From Mycolicibacillus koreensis (lineage in GTDB: Bacteria; Actinomycetota; Actinomycetes; Mycobacteriales; Mycobacteriaceae): a DNA stretch of 60,733 nt. Of this stretch, positions 10,114-18,543 are shown in pieces (within the stretch, counting starts at the first letter, position 1; each line of letters opens with the position of its first letter). The stretch is taken from contig NZ_NCXO01000023.1 in the NCBI RefSeq assembly GCF_002104795.1, positions 1-60,733 on the forward strand. The letters run 5' to 3'. The notes below the pieces were generated by a model, which did not search any database, had not been told where the DNA came from, and was given only the letters and a program-made list of their open reading frames with translations. Made by a program: the position numbers and the translations under genes.

Positions 10114-11018
10114 TGGGCCAGACGAGCACCGACAAACTGACCGGCCTCGACGAGGCCGTCGCGGGCATCGAGAGCGGCATGACGATCGGCCTGGGCGGCT
10201 GGGGATCGCGGCGCAAACCGATGGCGCTGGTGCGCGCGCTGCTGCGCACCGACGTCACCGACCTGACCGTGGTCACCTACGGCGGCCCGGACCTGGGGTT
10301 GCTGTGCTCGGCGGGCAAGGTGTCGCGGGTGTACTACGGGTTCGTCTCGCTGGACTCCCCCCCGTTTTACGACCCGTGGTTCGCGCGGGCCCGCACCGCC
10401 GGGACCGTCGAGGCCCGCGAGATGGACGAGGGCATGCTGCGCTGCGGACTGCAGGCCGCGGCCGCCCGGCTGCCGTTTTTGCCCACCCGCGCCGGGCTGG
10501 GCAGCTCGGTGCCCGACTTCTGGGACGGCGAGCTCAAGACCGTCACGTCGCCTTACCCCACGCCTTGCCCCACCCCCGGGGCGGCACAGCACGAGACCCT
10601 GATCGCGATGCCGGCGCTGAACCTCGACGCCGCCCTGGTGCACCTCAACCTCGGCGACGCGCGCGGCAACGCCGCCTACACCGGCATCGACCCCTACTTC
10701 GACGACCTGTACCTGATGGCCGCCGAACGTCGGATCCTGTCGGTGGAGAAGGTGGTCCCCACCGCCGAGCTCGTCGAGGCGGTGCCGCCGCAGGCACTGC
10801 TGGTCAACCGGATGATGACCGACGTGGTGGTCGAGGCTCCCGGCGGGGCGCATTTCACCACCGCCGAACCGGATTACCGTCGCGACGAGAATTTCCAGCG
10901 GCACTACGCCGAGGCGGCCGGCTCCGAGGAGGGCTGGGCGCAGTTCACCGCCACCTATCTGTCCGGCAGCGAGGCCGACTACCAGGCCGCGGTGCGCCGT
11001 TTCCAGGAGGAATCATGA
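10113..11018 (+). CDS. ipdA: Ring C hydrolase subunit IpdA
   Basis: Alpha subunit of the IpdAB complex (Rv3551), a class I CoA-transferase-fold protein that hydrolyses the ring of COCHEA-CoA. 301 residues from the GTG overlapping the echA20 stop, a little longer than the 292 I recall for M. tuberculosis. Motifs: GLGGWGSRRKP, VTYGGPDLGLL, LVNRMMTDVVV. Positions 10549-10572 are a 12-bp tandem duplication that adds an SPYPTPCPTP loop. Its stop overlaps the ipdB start (ATGA). Confidence 0.93.
   Translation: MGQTSTDKLTGLDEAVAGIESGMTIGLGGWGSRRKPMALVRALLRTDVTDLTVVTYGGPDLGLLCSAGKVSRVYYGFVSLDSPPFYDPWFARARTAGTVEAREMDEGMLRCGLQAAAARLPFLPTRAGLGSSVPDFWDGELKTVTSPYPTPCPTPGAAQHETLIAMPALNLDAALVHLNLGDARGNAAYTGIDPYFDDLYLMAAERRILSVEKVVPTAELVEAVPPQALLVNRMMTDVVVEAPGGAHFTTAEPDYRRDENFQRHYAEAAGSEEGWAQFTATYLSGSEADYQAAVRRFQEES
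10549..10572 (+). repeat. 12-bp tandem duplication inside ipdA
   Basis: CGCCTTACCCCA is followed at once by CGCCTTGCCCCA (one mismatch), an in-frame repeat encoding a Pro/Thr-rich loop. Confidence 0.85.
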
Positions 11019-11764
11019 GCATGGCCAGCCGAGCAGAAATCTGTGTGACCGCCTGCGCGGAGATGTTCCGCGACGCCGGGGAGATCATGGTCTCGCCGAT
11101 GACCACCGTGGTCGGTATCGGGGCGCGGCTGGCGCGGCTGACGTTCTCCCCCGACATCCTGCTCACCGACGGGGAGGCCCGCATTCTGGCCGACACCCCG
11201 GCCATCGGCGCCGCCGGCGCCATCGAGGGCTGGATGCCGTTCAACCGGGTGTTCGAGACGCTGGCCTGGGGCCGGCGTCATGTGGTGATGGGCGCCAACC
11301 AGATCGACCGGTACGGCAACCAGAACATCTCCGCGTTCGGGCCGTTGCAGCAGCCCACCCGGCAGATGTTCGGGGTGCGCGGCGCGCCGGGCAACACCAT
11401 CAACCACGCCACCAGCTACTTCGTCGGCAACCACTCCACCCGGGTCTTCACCGATGCCGTCGACGTGGTCTCCGGGATCGGCTACGACAAGATCGACCCG
11501 GACAACCCCGCCTACCGGTTCGTCAACATCTACCGGGTGGTCTCCAACCTCGGGGTGTTCGACTTCGGCGGGCCGCAGAACACCATGCGGGCGCTGAGCC
11601 TGCACCCCGGCGTCAGCGCCGACGAGGTCACCGAGAAGACCTCGTTCGCGGTGGCCGGACTCGACACCGCCGAGGAGACCCGCCCGCCCACCGAGGACGA
11701 ACTCACGCTGATCCGCGAGGTCATCGACCCGAAATCGCTGCGCGACAAGGAAGTCCGATCGTGA
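11015..11764 (+). CDS. ipdB: Ring C hydrolase subunit IpdB
   Basis: Beta subunit partner of IpdA (Rv3552), 249 residues, matching the family length. Starts at ATG 11015 with AGGAGG 8 nt upstream and overlaps the ipdA stop. CoA-transferase-fold features: GIGARLARLTFSPD, GANQIDRYGNQN, GVRGAPGNT. Its stop overlaps the GTG of ipdC, so the complex and IpdC are made from one coupled message. Confidence 0.93.
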   Translation: MSMASRAEICVTACAEMFRDAGEIMVSPMTTVVGIGARLARLTFSPDILLTDGEARILADTPAIGAAGAIEGWMPFNRVFETLAWGRRHVVMGANQIDRYGNQNISAFGPLQQPTRQMFGVRGAPGNTINHATSYFVGNHSTRVFTDAVDVVSGIGYDKIDPDNPAYRFVNIYRVVSNLGVFDFGGPQNTMRALSLHPGVSADEVTEKTSFAVAGLDTAEETRPPTEDELTLIREVIDPKSLRDKEVRS

Positions 11765-12828
11765 GGCTGCGCACCCCGCTGACCGACCTGATCGGGATCG
11801 AGCACCCGGTGGTGCAGACCGGGATGGGGTGGGTGGCCGGTGCCCGGCTGGTGACCGCCACCGCCAACGCCGGCGGGCTGGGCATCCTGGCGTCGGCGAC
11901 GATGACCCTCGACGAGCTCGCCGCGGCGATCACCAAGGTCAAGGCCGGCACCGACAAGCCGTTCGGGGTCAACATCCGCGCCGACGCCGCCGACGCCGGC
12001 GACCGGGTGGATTTGATGATCCGCGAAGGGGTCAAGGTCGCCTCGTTCGCGCTGGCACCCAAGCCGGAGCTGATCGAGAAACTCAAAAGCGCCGGCGCGG
12101 TGGTGATCCCGTCGGTGGGAGCGGCCAAACACGCCAAGAAGGTGGCGTCGTGGGGCGCGGACGCGGTGATCGTGCAGGGCGGCGAAGGCGGCGGGCACAC
12201 CGGCCCGGTCGCCACCACCCTGCTGCTGCCGTCGGTGCTCGACGCCGTCGCCGACACCGACATGCTGGTGATCGCCGCGGGCGGCTTCTTCGACGGCCGC
12301 GGCCTGGCCGCCGCGCTGAGCTACGGGGCGGCCGGTGTGGCGATGGGAACCCGGTTCCTGCTCACCTCCGATTCGACGGTGCCCGACGCGGTCAAACAGC
12401 GGTATCTGGACGCGGGCCTGGACGGCACCGTGGTCTCCACCCGGGTCGACGGCATGCCGCACCGGGTGCTGCGCACCGGGCTGGTGGAGAAATTGGAGAG
12501 CGGCTCGCGGCTGCGCGGGTTCACCGCCGCGGTGCGCAACGCCGCCAAGTTCAAGAAGATGTCGCAGATGAGCTGGGGCTCGATGGTCAAAGACGGCCTG
12601 GCGATGCGGTCGGGCAAGGAGCTGACCTGGTCGCAGGTGGTGATGGCCGCCAACACCCCGATGCTGCTCAAGGCCGGGCTGGTCGAGGGCAACACCGACG
12701 CCGGGGTGCTCGCCTCCGGGCAGGTGGCCGGGATCGTCGGGGACCTGCCGTCGTGCGCGGAGCTCATCGAACAGATCGTGGTCGAGGCCGTCGAGCATCT
12801 GCGGGCCGCCTCAGCGCTGATCCGCTGA
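11761..12828 (+). CDS. ipdC: Flavin-dependent oxidoreductase IpdC
   Basis: Nitronate-monooxygenase/2-nitropropane-dioxygenase fold (Rv3553), 355 residues, reported to introduce a double bond in a hydroxyindanone-CoA intermediate. FMN-binding pieces are visible: N-terminal PVVQTGMGWVAG, NAGGLGILAS, QGGEGGGHTGP and IAAGGFFDGRGLAAAL. Last gene of the echA20-ipdABC run. In M. tuberculosis fdxB follows here; in this window a LysR gene does. Confidence 0.92.
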   Translation: MRLRTPLTDLIGIEHPVVQTGMGWVAGARLVTATANAGGLGILASATMTLDELAAAITKVKAGTDKPFGVNIRADAADAGDRVDLMIREGVKVASFALAPKPELIEKLKSAGAVVIPSVGAAKHAKKVASWGADAVIVQGGEGGGHTGPVATTLLLPSVLDAVADTDMLVIAAGGFFDGRGLAAALSYGAAGVAMGTRFLLTSDSTVPDAVKQRYLDAGLDGTVVSTRVDGMPHRVLRTGLVEKLESGSRLRGFTAAVRNAAKFKKMSQMSWGSMVKDGLAMRSGKELTWSQVVMAANTPMLLKAGLVEGNTDAGVLASGQVAGIVGDLPSCAELIEQIVVEAVEHLRAASALIR

Positions 12829-12864
12829 GGATCCCGCGGCGCGCGCCCGTGGTCGAATAGGGGC

Positions 12865-13788
12865 ATGCAGCTGCGCCAACTGGAGTACTTCGTGGCGTTG
12901 GCCCGGGAACGGCATTTCGCCCGCGCCGCGGCCGCCTGCCATGTCTCGCAGCCGGCGCTGTCGGAGGCCATCCGCAAACTGGAGCACGAACTCGGTGTCC
13001 CGCTGGTGCACCGCGATCAGCGCTTCGAGGGCCTCACCGCCGAAGGGGAGCGGCTGGTGCTGTGGGCGCGGCGGATCCTCGCCGACCACGACGCGCTCAG
13101 ACACGAGGTCACCGCGCTGCGCACCGGGCTGACCGGCCAGCTGCGGCTCGGGGTGATCCCGGCCGCCGCGGCCAGTGTGGCGCCACTGACCGACGTGTTC
13201 TGCGCCGCCCACCCGCTGGTGCGCGTCCAGCTGGAGACCAGCCTGCGCTCCGCCGACGTGATCGCGCGGATCCGCCGGTTCGAACTCGACGCCGGGATCA
13301 TCTACCCCGACGCCCAGGACACCAGCGCGCTGAGGCTGACCCCGCTCTACACCGAACGCCATGTGCTGATCGCCGCGGCGGGGCTGCTCGACGGGCAGCC
13401 CGCGCAGCTGGGCTGGCCGGAGGTCCCCGGGCTGCCGCTGTGCCTGCTGACCGCCGGGATGCGGGGACGCCGGCTGGTGGATGCGGCGCTGGCCGCCCGT
13501 GGACTCACGGTGACCCCGCAGGTGGAGACCGACTCGATCGCCACGCTGCTGGCACACGTGCGCACCGGGCGGTGGGCCAGCATCATCCCGCACACCTGGC
13601 TGACCGTGCTGGACCGGCCGGGGCGGATTCAGGCGGTGCGGCTGGAACCGGCGGTGACCGCGACGGTGGTGGTGGCCACCGCCGCCAACGAGCCCGGCTC
13701 GGTGCTGGCGCGGGCGTTTCGCGCCGTCGCCGCCGAGCACGCCACCACCACCGGACCCGTCCCCGGCACCGACGCCGACCAGCTCTGA
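12865..13788 (+). CDS. LysR-family transcriptional regulator
   Basis: 307 residues: N-terminal winged HTH (residues 1-60; RQLEYFVALARERHFARAAAACHVSQPALSEAI) and a periplasmic-binding-like effector domain (about 90-295). A TCGAAT hexamer ends 6 nt before the ATG, so it too may be leaderless. It lies 36 bp after ipdC and upstream of the formate dehydrogenase, its likely target. The stop codon runs into a 10-bp repeat array. Effector unknown. Not at this place in M. tuberculosis. Confidence 0.88.
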   Translation: MQLRQLEYFVALARERHFARAAAACHVSQPALSEAIRKLEHELGVPLVHRDQRFEGLTAEGERLVLWARRILADHDALRHEVTALRTGLTGQLRLGVIPAAAASVAPLTDVFCAAHPLVRVQLETSLRSADVIARIRRFELDAGIIYPDAQDTSALRLTPLYTERHVLIAAAGLLDGQPAQLGWPEVPGLPLCLLTAGMRGRRLVDAALAARGLTVTPQVETDSIATLLAHVRTGRWASIIPHTWLTVLDRPGRIQAVRLEPAVTATVVVATAANEPGSVLARAFRAVAAEHATTTGPVPGTDADQL

Positions 13789-13826
13789 TCGGCGCTGATC
13801 GGCGCTGATCGGCCCTGATCGGCGCT
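13787..13826. repeat. Four tandem 10-bp repeats between lysR and fdh
   Basis: Four copies of GATCGGCGCT in a row (third copy with CC for CG). The period equals about one helical turn. The first copy overlaps the lysR TGA, and the array ends 63 bp before the fdh start, where an activator site could lie. Confidence 0.85.
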
Positions 13827-13889
13827 GCCTATCACCTGGTCGCGAATCGGTCTTGGACAGCGCCGGGCACCGCGGCCAACACTGGCGGC

Positions 13890-15041
13890 ATGGCGAAATG
13901 TGTGATGGTGCTCTACCCCGACCCGGTCGACGGCTACCCGCCGACCTACGCCCGCGACACGATCCCGGTGCTCGACTCCTACCCCGACGGCAGCACCCTG
14001 CCGACCCCGTCGGGCATCGACTTCACCCCCGGGGAGCTGCTCGGCTGCGTCTCCGGGGCGCTCGGGCTGCGCCGGTTCTTCGCCGACGCCGGCTACGAGC
14101 TGGTGGTGACCAGCGACAAGGACGGCCCCGACAGCGTCTTCGAGCGGGAGTTGCCCGACGCCGACATCGTCATCTCCCAGCCGTTCTGGCCGGCGTACCT
14201 GTCCGCCGAGCGCATCGCCAAGGCGCCCAAGCTGAAGCTGGCGCTGACCGCCGGGATCGGTTCCGACCACGTCGATCTGGACGCGGCGAAGGCCCGCGGC
14301 ATCACCGTCGCCGAGGAGACCTACTCCAACTCCATCAGCGTCGCCGAGCACACGGTGATGCAGACGCTGGCGCTGGTGCGCAACTTCGTGCCGTCGCACC
14401 GCTACGCCGTCGACGGCGGCTGGAACATCGCCGACTGCGTGTCCCGCGCCTACGACGTGGAGGGCATGGACTTCGGGGTGATCGCGGCCGGGCGGATCGG
14501 CCGGGCGGTGCTCGAGCGGATGAAACCGTTCGGGGTGCACCTGCACTACACCGACATCCACCGGCTTCCCGACGCGGTGGAACGCGACCTGGGGCTGACG
14601 TTTCACCCCGACGTGGCGTCACTGGCCGCCGCGGTCGACATCGTCTCGGTGCACTCCCCGCTGTATGCCGGCACCCGCGGCATGTTCGACGCGACGCTGC
14701 TGAACTCGATGCGCCGCGGGGCGTATCTGGTCAACACCGCCCGCGCCGAGGAGACCGTGCCCGAGGCGATCGTCGCCGCACTGGAGAGCGGCCAGCTGGC
14801 CGGCTACGCCGGTGACGTGTGGCATCCGCAGCCGCCGGCGCCGGATCACCCGTGGCGGCGCATGCCGCATCAGGCGATGACCCCGCACGTCTCGGGCAGC
14901 ACGCTGTCGGCGCAGGCCCGCTACGCCGCCGGGACCCGCGAGATCCTGGAGGACTGGCTGGCCGGTCGGCCGATCCGCCCCGAGTACCTGATCGTCGCCG
15001 ACGGCGCCCTGGCCGGCACCGGCGCCCGCTCCTACCGCTGA
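13890..15041 (+). CDS. fdh: NAD-dependent formate dehydrogenase (or close D-2-hydroxyacid dehydrogenase relative)
   Basis: 383 residues, strongly like the M. vaccae-type metal-free formate dehydrogenase (about 400 aa): DPVDGYPPTYARD, TSDKDGPDSVFEREL, SQPFWPAYL, AGIGSDHVDL, NSISVAEH, AAGRIGRAVL, the Asp of HYTDIHRLP that selects NAD+, GDVWHPQP, and catalytic His in MTPHVSGSTLSAQARYAAGTRE. Differences from the canonical enzyme: NTARA for NTARG, HSPLY for the NCPLH-type loop, and loss of the C-terminal tail. Role: formate oxidation to CO2 with NADH gain. The preceding LysR probably controls it. No ribosome binding site is evident. Confidence 0.85.
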   Translation: MAKCVMVLYPDPVDGYPPTYARDTIPVLDSYPDGSTLPTPSGIDFTPGELLGCVSGALGLRRFFADAGYELVVTSDKDGPDSVFERELPDADIVISQPFWPAYLSAERIAKAPKLKLALTAGIGSDHVDLDAAKARGITVAEETYSNSISVAEHTVMQTLALVRNFVPSHRYAVDGGWNIADCVSRAYDVEGMDFGVIAAGRIGRAVLERMKPFGVHLHYTDIHRLPDAVERDLGLTFHPDVASLAAAVDIVSVHSPLYAGTRGMFDATLLNSMRRGAYLVNTARAEETVPEAIVAALESGQLAGYAGDVWHPQPPAPDHPWRRMPHQAMTPHVSGSTLSAQARYAAGTREILEDWLAGRPIRPEYLIVADGALAGTGARSYR

Positions 15042-15106
15042 GCGGGGTATAGCCGCGGCGGGAATCGGGTAGAACGGTAGGGAACCCGATCAGTGAGGAG
15101 TGTCCG

Positions 15107-15709
15107 ATGAGATTCGCCCGCACCACTGCCGCCACCGCCGCCGCCGGGCTGGCCGCGTTCACCGTGGCCGCCTGCAGCAGCGACGAGCCGGCAAGCCCGG
15201 AGCTGACCGAGACGACGGTGAGCACCTCGGTGTCCACCGCGCCGGCCTCCCCGACCAGCACCACCGCCGACAGCGAGGCCGCCAGCGAGGCCGCGGCGAT
15301 CGAGTCGGCGCTCAACGCCCTGGGCACCGCGGCCGGGGCGGTGCCCGGCGGGCAGGTGTTCGACCTGGAGACCGAGCGCGCCGGCGATCAGCTGCAGTTC
15401 GAGGCGAAGGTCGCCGCCGACGGGGCCGAGACCACGGTGATCATCGACGAGACCGGCCACACCGTGATCTCCCAGCAGCCCGTCGACAAACCCGACGACG
15501 ACATCGCCAAGCTGGACGGCATCACCGTCACCGCCGAGCAGGCGCTGCAGACCGCCGCCGACGACCTGGAGGGCGCGCTGTTCAACGAGCTGGAGATCGA
15601 CACCAACGCCGACGGCGCGGTGATCTGGGAGGTCGAGCTGGTCGACGCCGACGCCGCGAAGACCGAGTACGCCATCGACGCCCACACCGGGGAGATCCTC
15701 AGCCCGTAA
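15107..15709 (+). CDS. PepSY-domain lipoprotein
   Basis: 200 residues with a signal peptide and lipobox VAAC (Cys near residue 23), a low-complexity Ser/Thr/Ala/Glu linker (about 25-70), and a C-terminal pair of PepSY-like beta-hairpin units, the last ending AKTEYAIDAHTGEIL. PepSY proteins usually bind or inhibit secreted enzymes or act as small extracytoplasmic domains. GAGGAG precedes the ATG by 7 nt. Convergent with the PucR gene, 6 bp apart. Confidence 0.85.
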   Translation: MRFARTTAATAAAGLAAFTVAACSSDEPASPELTETTVSTSVSTAPASPTSTTADSEAASEAAAIESALNALGTAAGAVPGGQVFDLETERAGDQLQFEAKVAADGAETTVIIDETGHTVISQQPVDKPDDDIAKLDGITVTAEQALQTAADDLEGALFNELEIDTNADGAVIWEVELVDADAAKTEYAIDAHTGEILSP

Positions 15710-15715
15710 CCGCGC

Positions 15716-17008
15716 TCAGGCGTGCCCGTCGAGCACCGCGGACCCGAACCGGTCGCAGAGCAGCAGCGCCACCTCCACGTCGAGGCGGTCGCCGCCCAGG
15801 GGCTGGCCGCGGCGCTCGACGGCGCGCTGCACCCGGTATTTCACCGAGTTGTAGTGCAGGTGCAGCTGCTCGGCCGCCGCGGTGTAGCTGGAGCCCGCCT
15901 GCAGGAACACCAGCAGGGTGCGGCGCAGCCGCGCGTCGGCGTCGGTGTCGGCGGCCAGCGCGCCGAGCTGGTCGGTGATGAACCCGGCCGCCGCCTCCAC
16001 GTCCCCGCCGAGCAGGGCGGCCAGCGCCACCCCGGGATCGGTGACCGCGATCAGCGGTGCGGCGCCGGGGCCCGCGCCGAGCGCGACCGCGCGCACCGCC
16101 CGTGCCTGCCGGTGGGAGCGACGGAACCCGGCCACCCCGGCCAGCGGGCGCCCCGCCGCCACCACGGGCCCGTCGGCGGCCAGGGCCGCCCGCAGCACCG
16201 GCACCGGGTCGGCGACCGCGTCGGGCAGCGGGATCCAGCCCCACCCGGTGACCGCGTCGACAGCGACGAACAGCGGGGCCGCCGGGGCGTCGACCGCCGC
16301 GGCGAGGCGGCGCAGCAGCTGTTCGAGGGCCGCCGACCCGGCCTGCTCGCAGCCGTCCGGGCACCACAGCACCACCGCGAGGTGGCGGTGCTGCAACGGA
16401 TAGCGCAGCGCGGTGGTCATCGCATCGACGTCGACCTCACCGCCGGCGAGCAGCTCGCGCACCCGCAGCGCCCGCAGGGTGCTGCGGCTCTGCAGCCACT
16501 GGTCGCGTTCGTCCTGGTAGCCGGCGACGACCTGCTCGGTGACCCGGTCGATGTAGTCGAAGGAGACGTCCTCGATGAGGTCGTAGACGGCGAAGCCGAG
16601 GGCGGGATCCAGCGCGTCGGTGTTGCCCTCGAGGTCCGGCGCGCGCACCGCCTCGATCACCGCGCGCAGCGCCGCCCGGTGCCCCAGCCGGTAGCCGCGC
16701 ACCAGGGCGTTGACCGAGATGTCGCGCTGGGCCAGGCGCCGGGCGTACTCCAGTGCCGCCGCCGGGGCGTCGAGGTGGGCGACCGGGATGTCGTGGCGGA
16801 TCGCCGCGAAGAACACCTCGACGCTGCTGGTGACGGTCTCGCGCAGCAGCTGCACCAGCTGTGGGTCGCCGCGCAGCTCGGCGACCTCCCCGATCACCAG
16901 CTCCTGGATGTCGTCGCTGACCTCGGCGAGCCGGTCACCCAGGCGCGCGACCACCGCCGCGGCGTGCTGCGCCACGGCGGGGCCGGCGGGACCGTCGCGG
17001 GGAGTCAT
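15716..17008 (-). CDS. PucR-family transcriptional regulator
   Basis: 430 residues. The N-terminal half is an all-helical RsbT-co-antagonist/GGDEF-like sensing region; the C-terminal 60 residues are the PucR helix-turn-helix (LLVFLQAGSSYTAAAEQLHLHYNSVKYRVQRAVERRG). ATG 17008 or GTG 17011 could start it; TAGCGT lies 8 or 5 nt upstream on the minus strand, with no ribosome binding site. It is divergent from a 56-residue membrane protein gene that may be its target. Effector unknown. Confidence 0.88.
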   Translation of the reverse strand: MTPRDGPAGPAVAQHAAAVVARLGDRLAEVSDDIQELVIGEVAELRGDPQLVQLLRETVTSSVEVFFAAIRHDIPVAHLDAPAAALEYARRLAQRDISVNALVRGYRLGHRAALRAVIEAVRAPDLEGNTDALDPALGFAVYDLIEDVSFDYIDRVTEQVVAGYQDERDQWLQSRSTLRALRVRELLAGGEVDVDAMTTALRYPLQHRHLAVVLWCPDGCEQAGSAALEQLLRRLAAAVDAPAAPLFVAVDAVTGWGWIPLPDAVADPVPVLRAALAADGPVVAAGRPLAGVAGFRRSHRQARAVRAVALGAGPGAAPLIAVTDPGVALAALLGGDVEAAAGFITDQLGALAADTDADARLRRTLLVFLQAGSSYTAAAEQLHLHYNSVKYRVQRAVERRGQPLGGDRLDVEVALLLCDRFGSAVLDGHA

Positions 17009-17208
17009 CACCGCCGACGCTAGCCGGTGCCGCCCGCCGGGCGGGGGTATATCCGCGGTGCGCCGCGGGGGCGGCCGGCGTTGTCACCCGGGGACAACCC
17101 GCGGCGCCGGCTTCGTCGGCCGGCGACGTCGCGGTGCGCCGTGGTCGTTCCTACCGTCGGAGATCACCGCACCCCGACCGCCCACGACCCCGAAAGGCTC
17201 CGCCCACC

Positions 17209-17379
17209 ATGACCTATCTGACCACCTACCTCGCCCCGCTGTCGGTGATCCTGCTGGTGCTTCTGCCCGCGCTGGTGCCGGTGGTGATCTCCGGCTACCA
17301 CGCGCTGACCCGGTCCCGCCGGGCGACGGCGACCCCCTCGGCGGCCGCCCGGGTGGTGGCCGCTAGAGACGCTCGATGA
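17209..17379 (+). CDS. Small single-pass membrane protein
   Basis: 56 residues from ATG 17209 with GAAAGG 11 nt upstream. Residues about 8-30 form one hydrophobic helix (LAPLSVILLVLLPALVPVVI), followed by a basic, Ala-rich cytoplasmic tail (SRRATA...RDAR). The end overlaps the 3' end of fadA6 by 17 bp in convergent orientation. No family recognised; the coding call rests on the clear TM segment and upstream site. Confidence 0.5.
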   Translation: MTYLTTYLAPLSVILLVLLPALVPVVISGYHALTRSRRATATPSAAARVVAARDAR

Positions 17380-18541
17380 TGGTGACGTTGGCGGTGCCGC
17401 CGCCCTCGCACATGGTTTGCAGCCCGTAGCGCCCGCCGGTGCGCTCCAGCTCGTTGAGCATGGTGGCGAACAGTTTCGCCCCGGTCGCCCCGAGCGGGTG
17501 GCCCAGCGCGATCGCCCCGCCGTTGGGGTTGACCTTCGCCGGGTCGATGTCGAACTCCTTGAGCCAGGCCAGCACCACCGGGGCGAACGCCTCGTTGATC
17601 TCCACGACGTCGATGTCGCCGATGGACAGCCCGGAGCGCTCCAGGGCGTAGCGGGTGGCCGGGATCGGGCCGGTCAGCATCAGCACCGGGTCGTCGCCGC
17701 GGGCGCTGATGTGATGGATGCGGGCCCGCGGGGTCAGGTTGTGGTCGGCGAGGGCCTGCTCGGAGGCGAGCAGCACCGCCGAGGCTCCGTCGGAGATCTG
17801 GCTGGCCAGCGCCGCGGTCAGCCGGCCGCCCTCGACCAGGGTCTTCAGTCCGGCCATCTTCTCCAGGGTGGACTCCCGCGGCCCCTCGTCGGTGGCGAAC
17901 GTGGTGCCGTCGACGTCGACCGGGATGATCTCGTCCGCGAAGCGGCCCGCGGCGATCGCGGCGAACGCCCGCTCGTGGCTGCGCAGCGCGAAGCGCTCCA
18001 TCTCCTCGCGGGAGAGGTCCCAGCGCTCGGCGATCATCTCCGCGCCGCGGAACTGCGAGATCTCCTGGTCGCCGTAGCGGGCCAGCCACTTGGCCGACTC
18101 GTTGGTCGGGGAGGTGAAGCCGAACTGCTCGCCGACGATCATCGCCGAGGAGATCGGGATCTGGCTCATGTTCTGCATGCCGCCGGCCAGGATCAGGTCC
18201 GCGGTGCGGCTCATGATGGCCTGGGCGCCGAACGAGATGGCCTGCTGGCTGGACCCGCACTGGCGGTCGACGGTCACGCCGGGAACGCCTTCGGGGTAGC
18301 CGGCGGCCAGCCAGGCCAGCCGGCCGATGTTGCCGGCCTGCCCGCCGATCGCGTCGACGCAGCCGGCGATGACGTCGTCGACCGCTGCCGGGTCCACCCC
18401 GACCCGGTCGATCAGTCCCTGAAACGCGGTGGCACCCAGATCGATGGGGTGCAGACCGGCCAGCGAGCCGTTGCGTTTGCCGATCGCGGTGCGTGCCGCG
18501 TCGACGACATAGGCCGGGGAGATCTGGGGGGCGTCGGACAT
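17363..18541 (-). CDS. fadA6: Thiolase FadA6 of C/D-ring degradation
   Basis: Rv3556c orthologue, 392 residues from the ATG at 18541 with AAGGAG just upstream. Thiolase signatures: nucleophile Cys95 in [46 protein letters not shown]. It is thought to cleave the ketoacyl-CoA left after C-ring opening (MOODA-CoA route). It starts 2 bp after the kstR2 stop, and the operon order fadE30-ipdF-kstR2-fadA6 places repressor and enzyme on one message. Confidence 0.93.
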   Translation of the reverse strand: MSDAPQISPAYVVDAARTAIGKRNGSLAGLHPIDLGATAFQGLIDRVGVDPAAVDDVIAGCVDAIGGQAGNIGRLAWLAAGYPEGVPGVTVDRQCGSSQQAISFGAQAIMSRTADLILAGGMQNMSQIPISSAMIVGEQFGFTSPTNESAKWLARYGDQEISQFRGAEMIAERWDLSREEMERFALRSHERAFAAIAAGRFADEIIPVDVDGTTFATDEGPRESTLEKMAGLKTLVEGGRLTAALASQISDGASAVLLASEQALADHNLTPRARIHHISARGDDPVLMLTGPIPATRYALERSGLSIGDIDVVEINEAFAPVVLAWLKEFDIDPAKVNPNGGAIALGHPLGATGAKLFATMLNELERTGGRYGLQTMCEGGGTANVTIIERL

Positions 18542-18543
18542 TT

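Noticed and set aside
13787..13826. CRISPR-like array
   Set aside because: Units are contiguous 10-mers with no spacers and no cas genes nearby.
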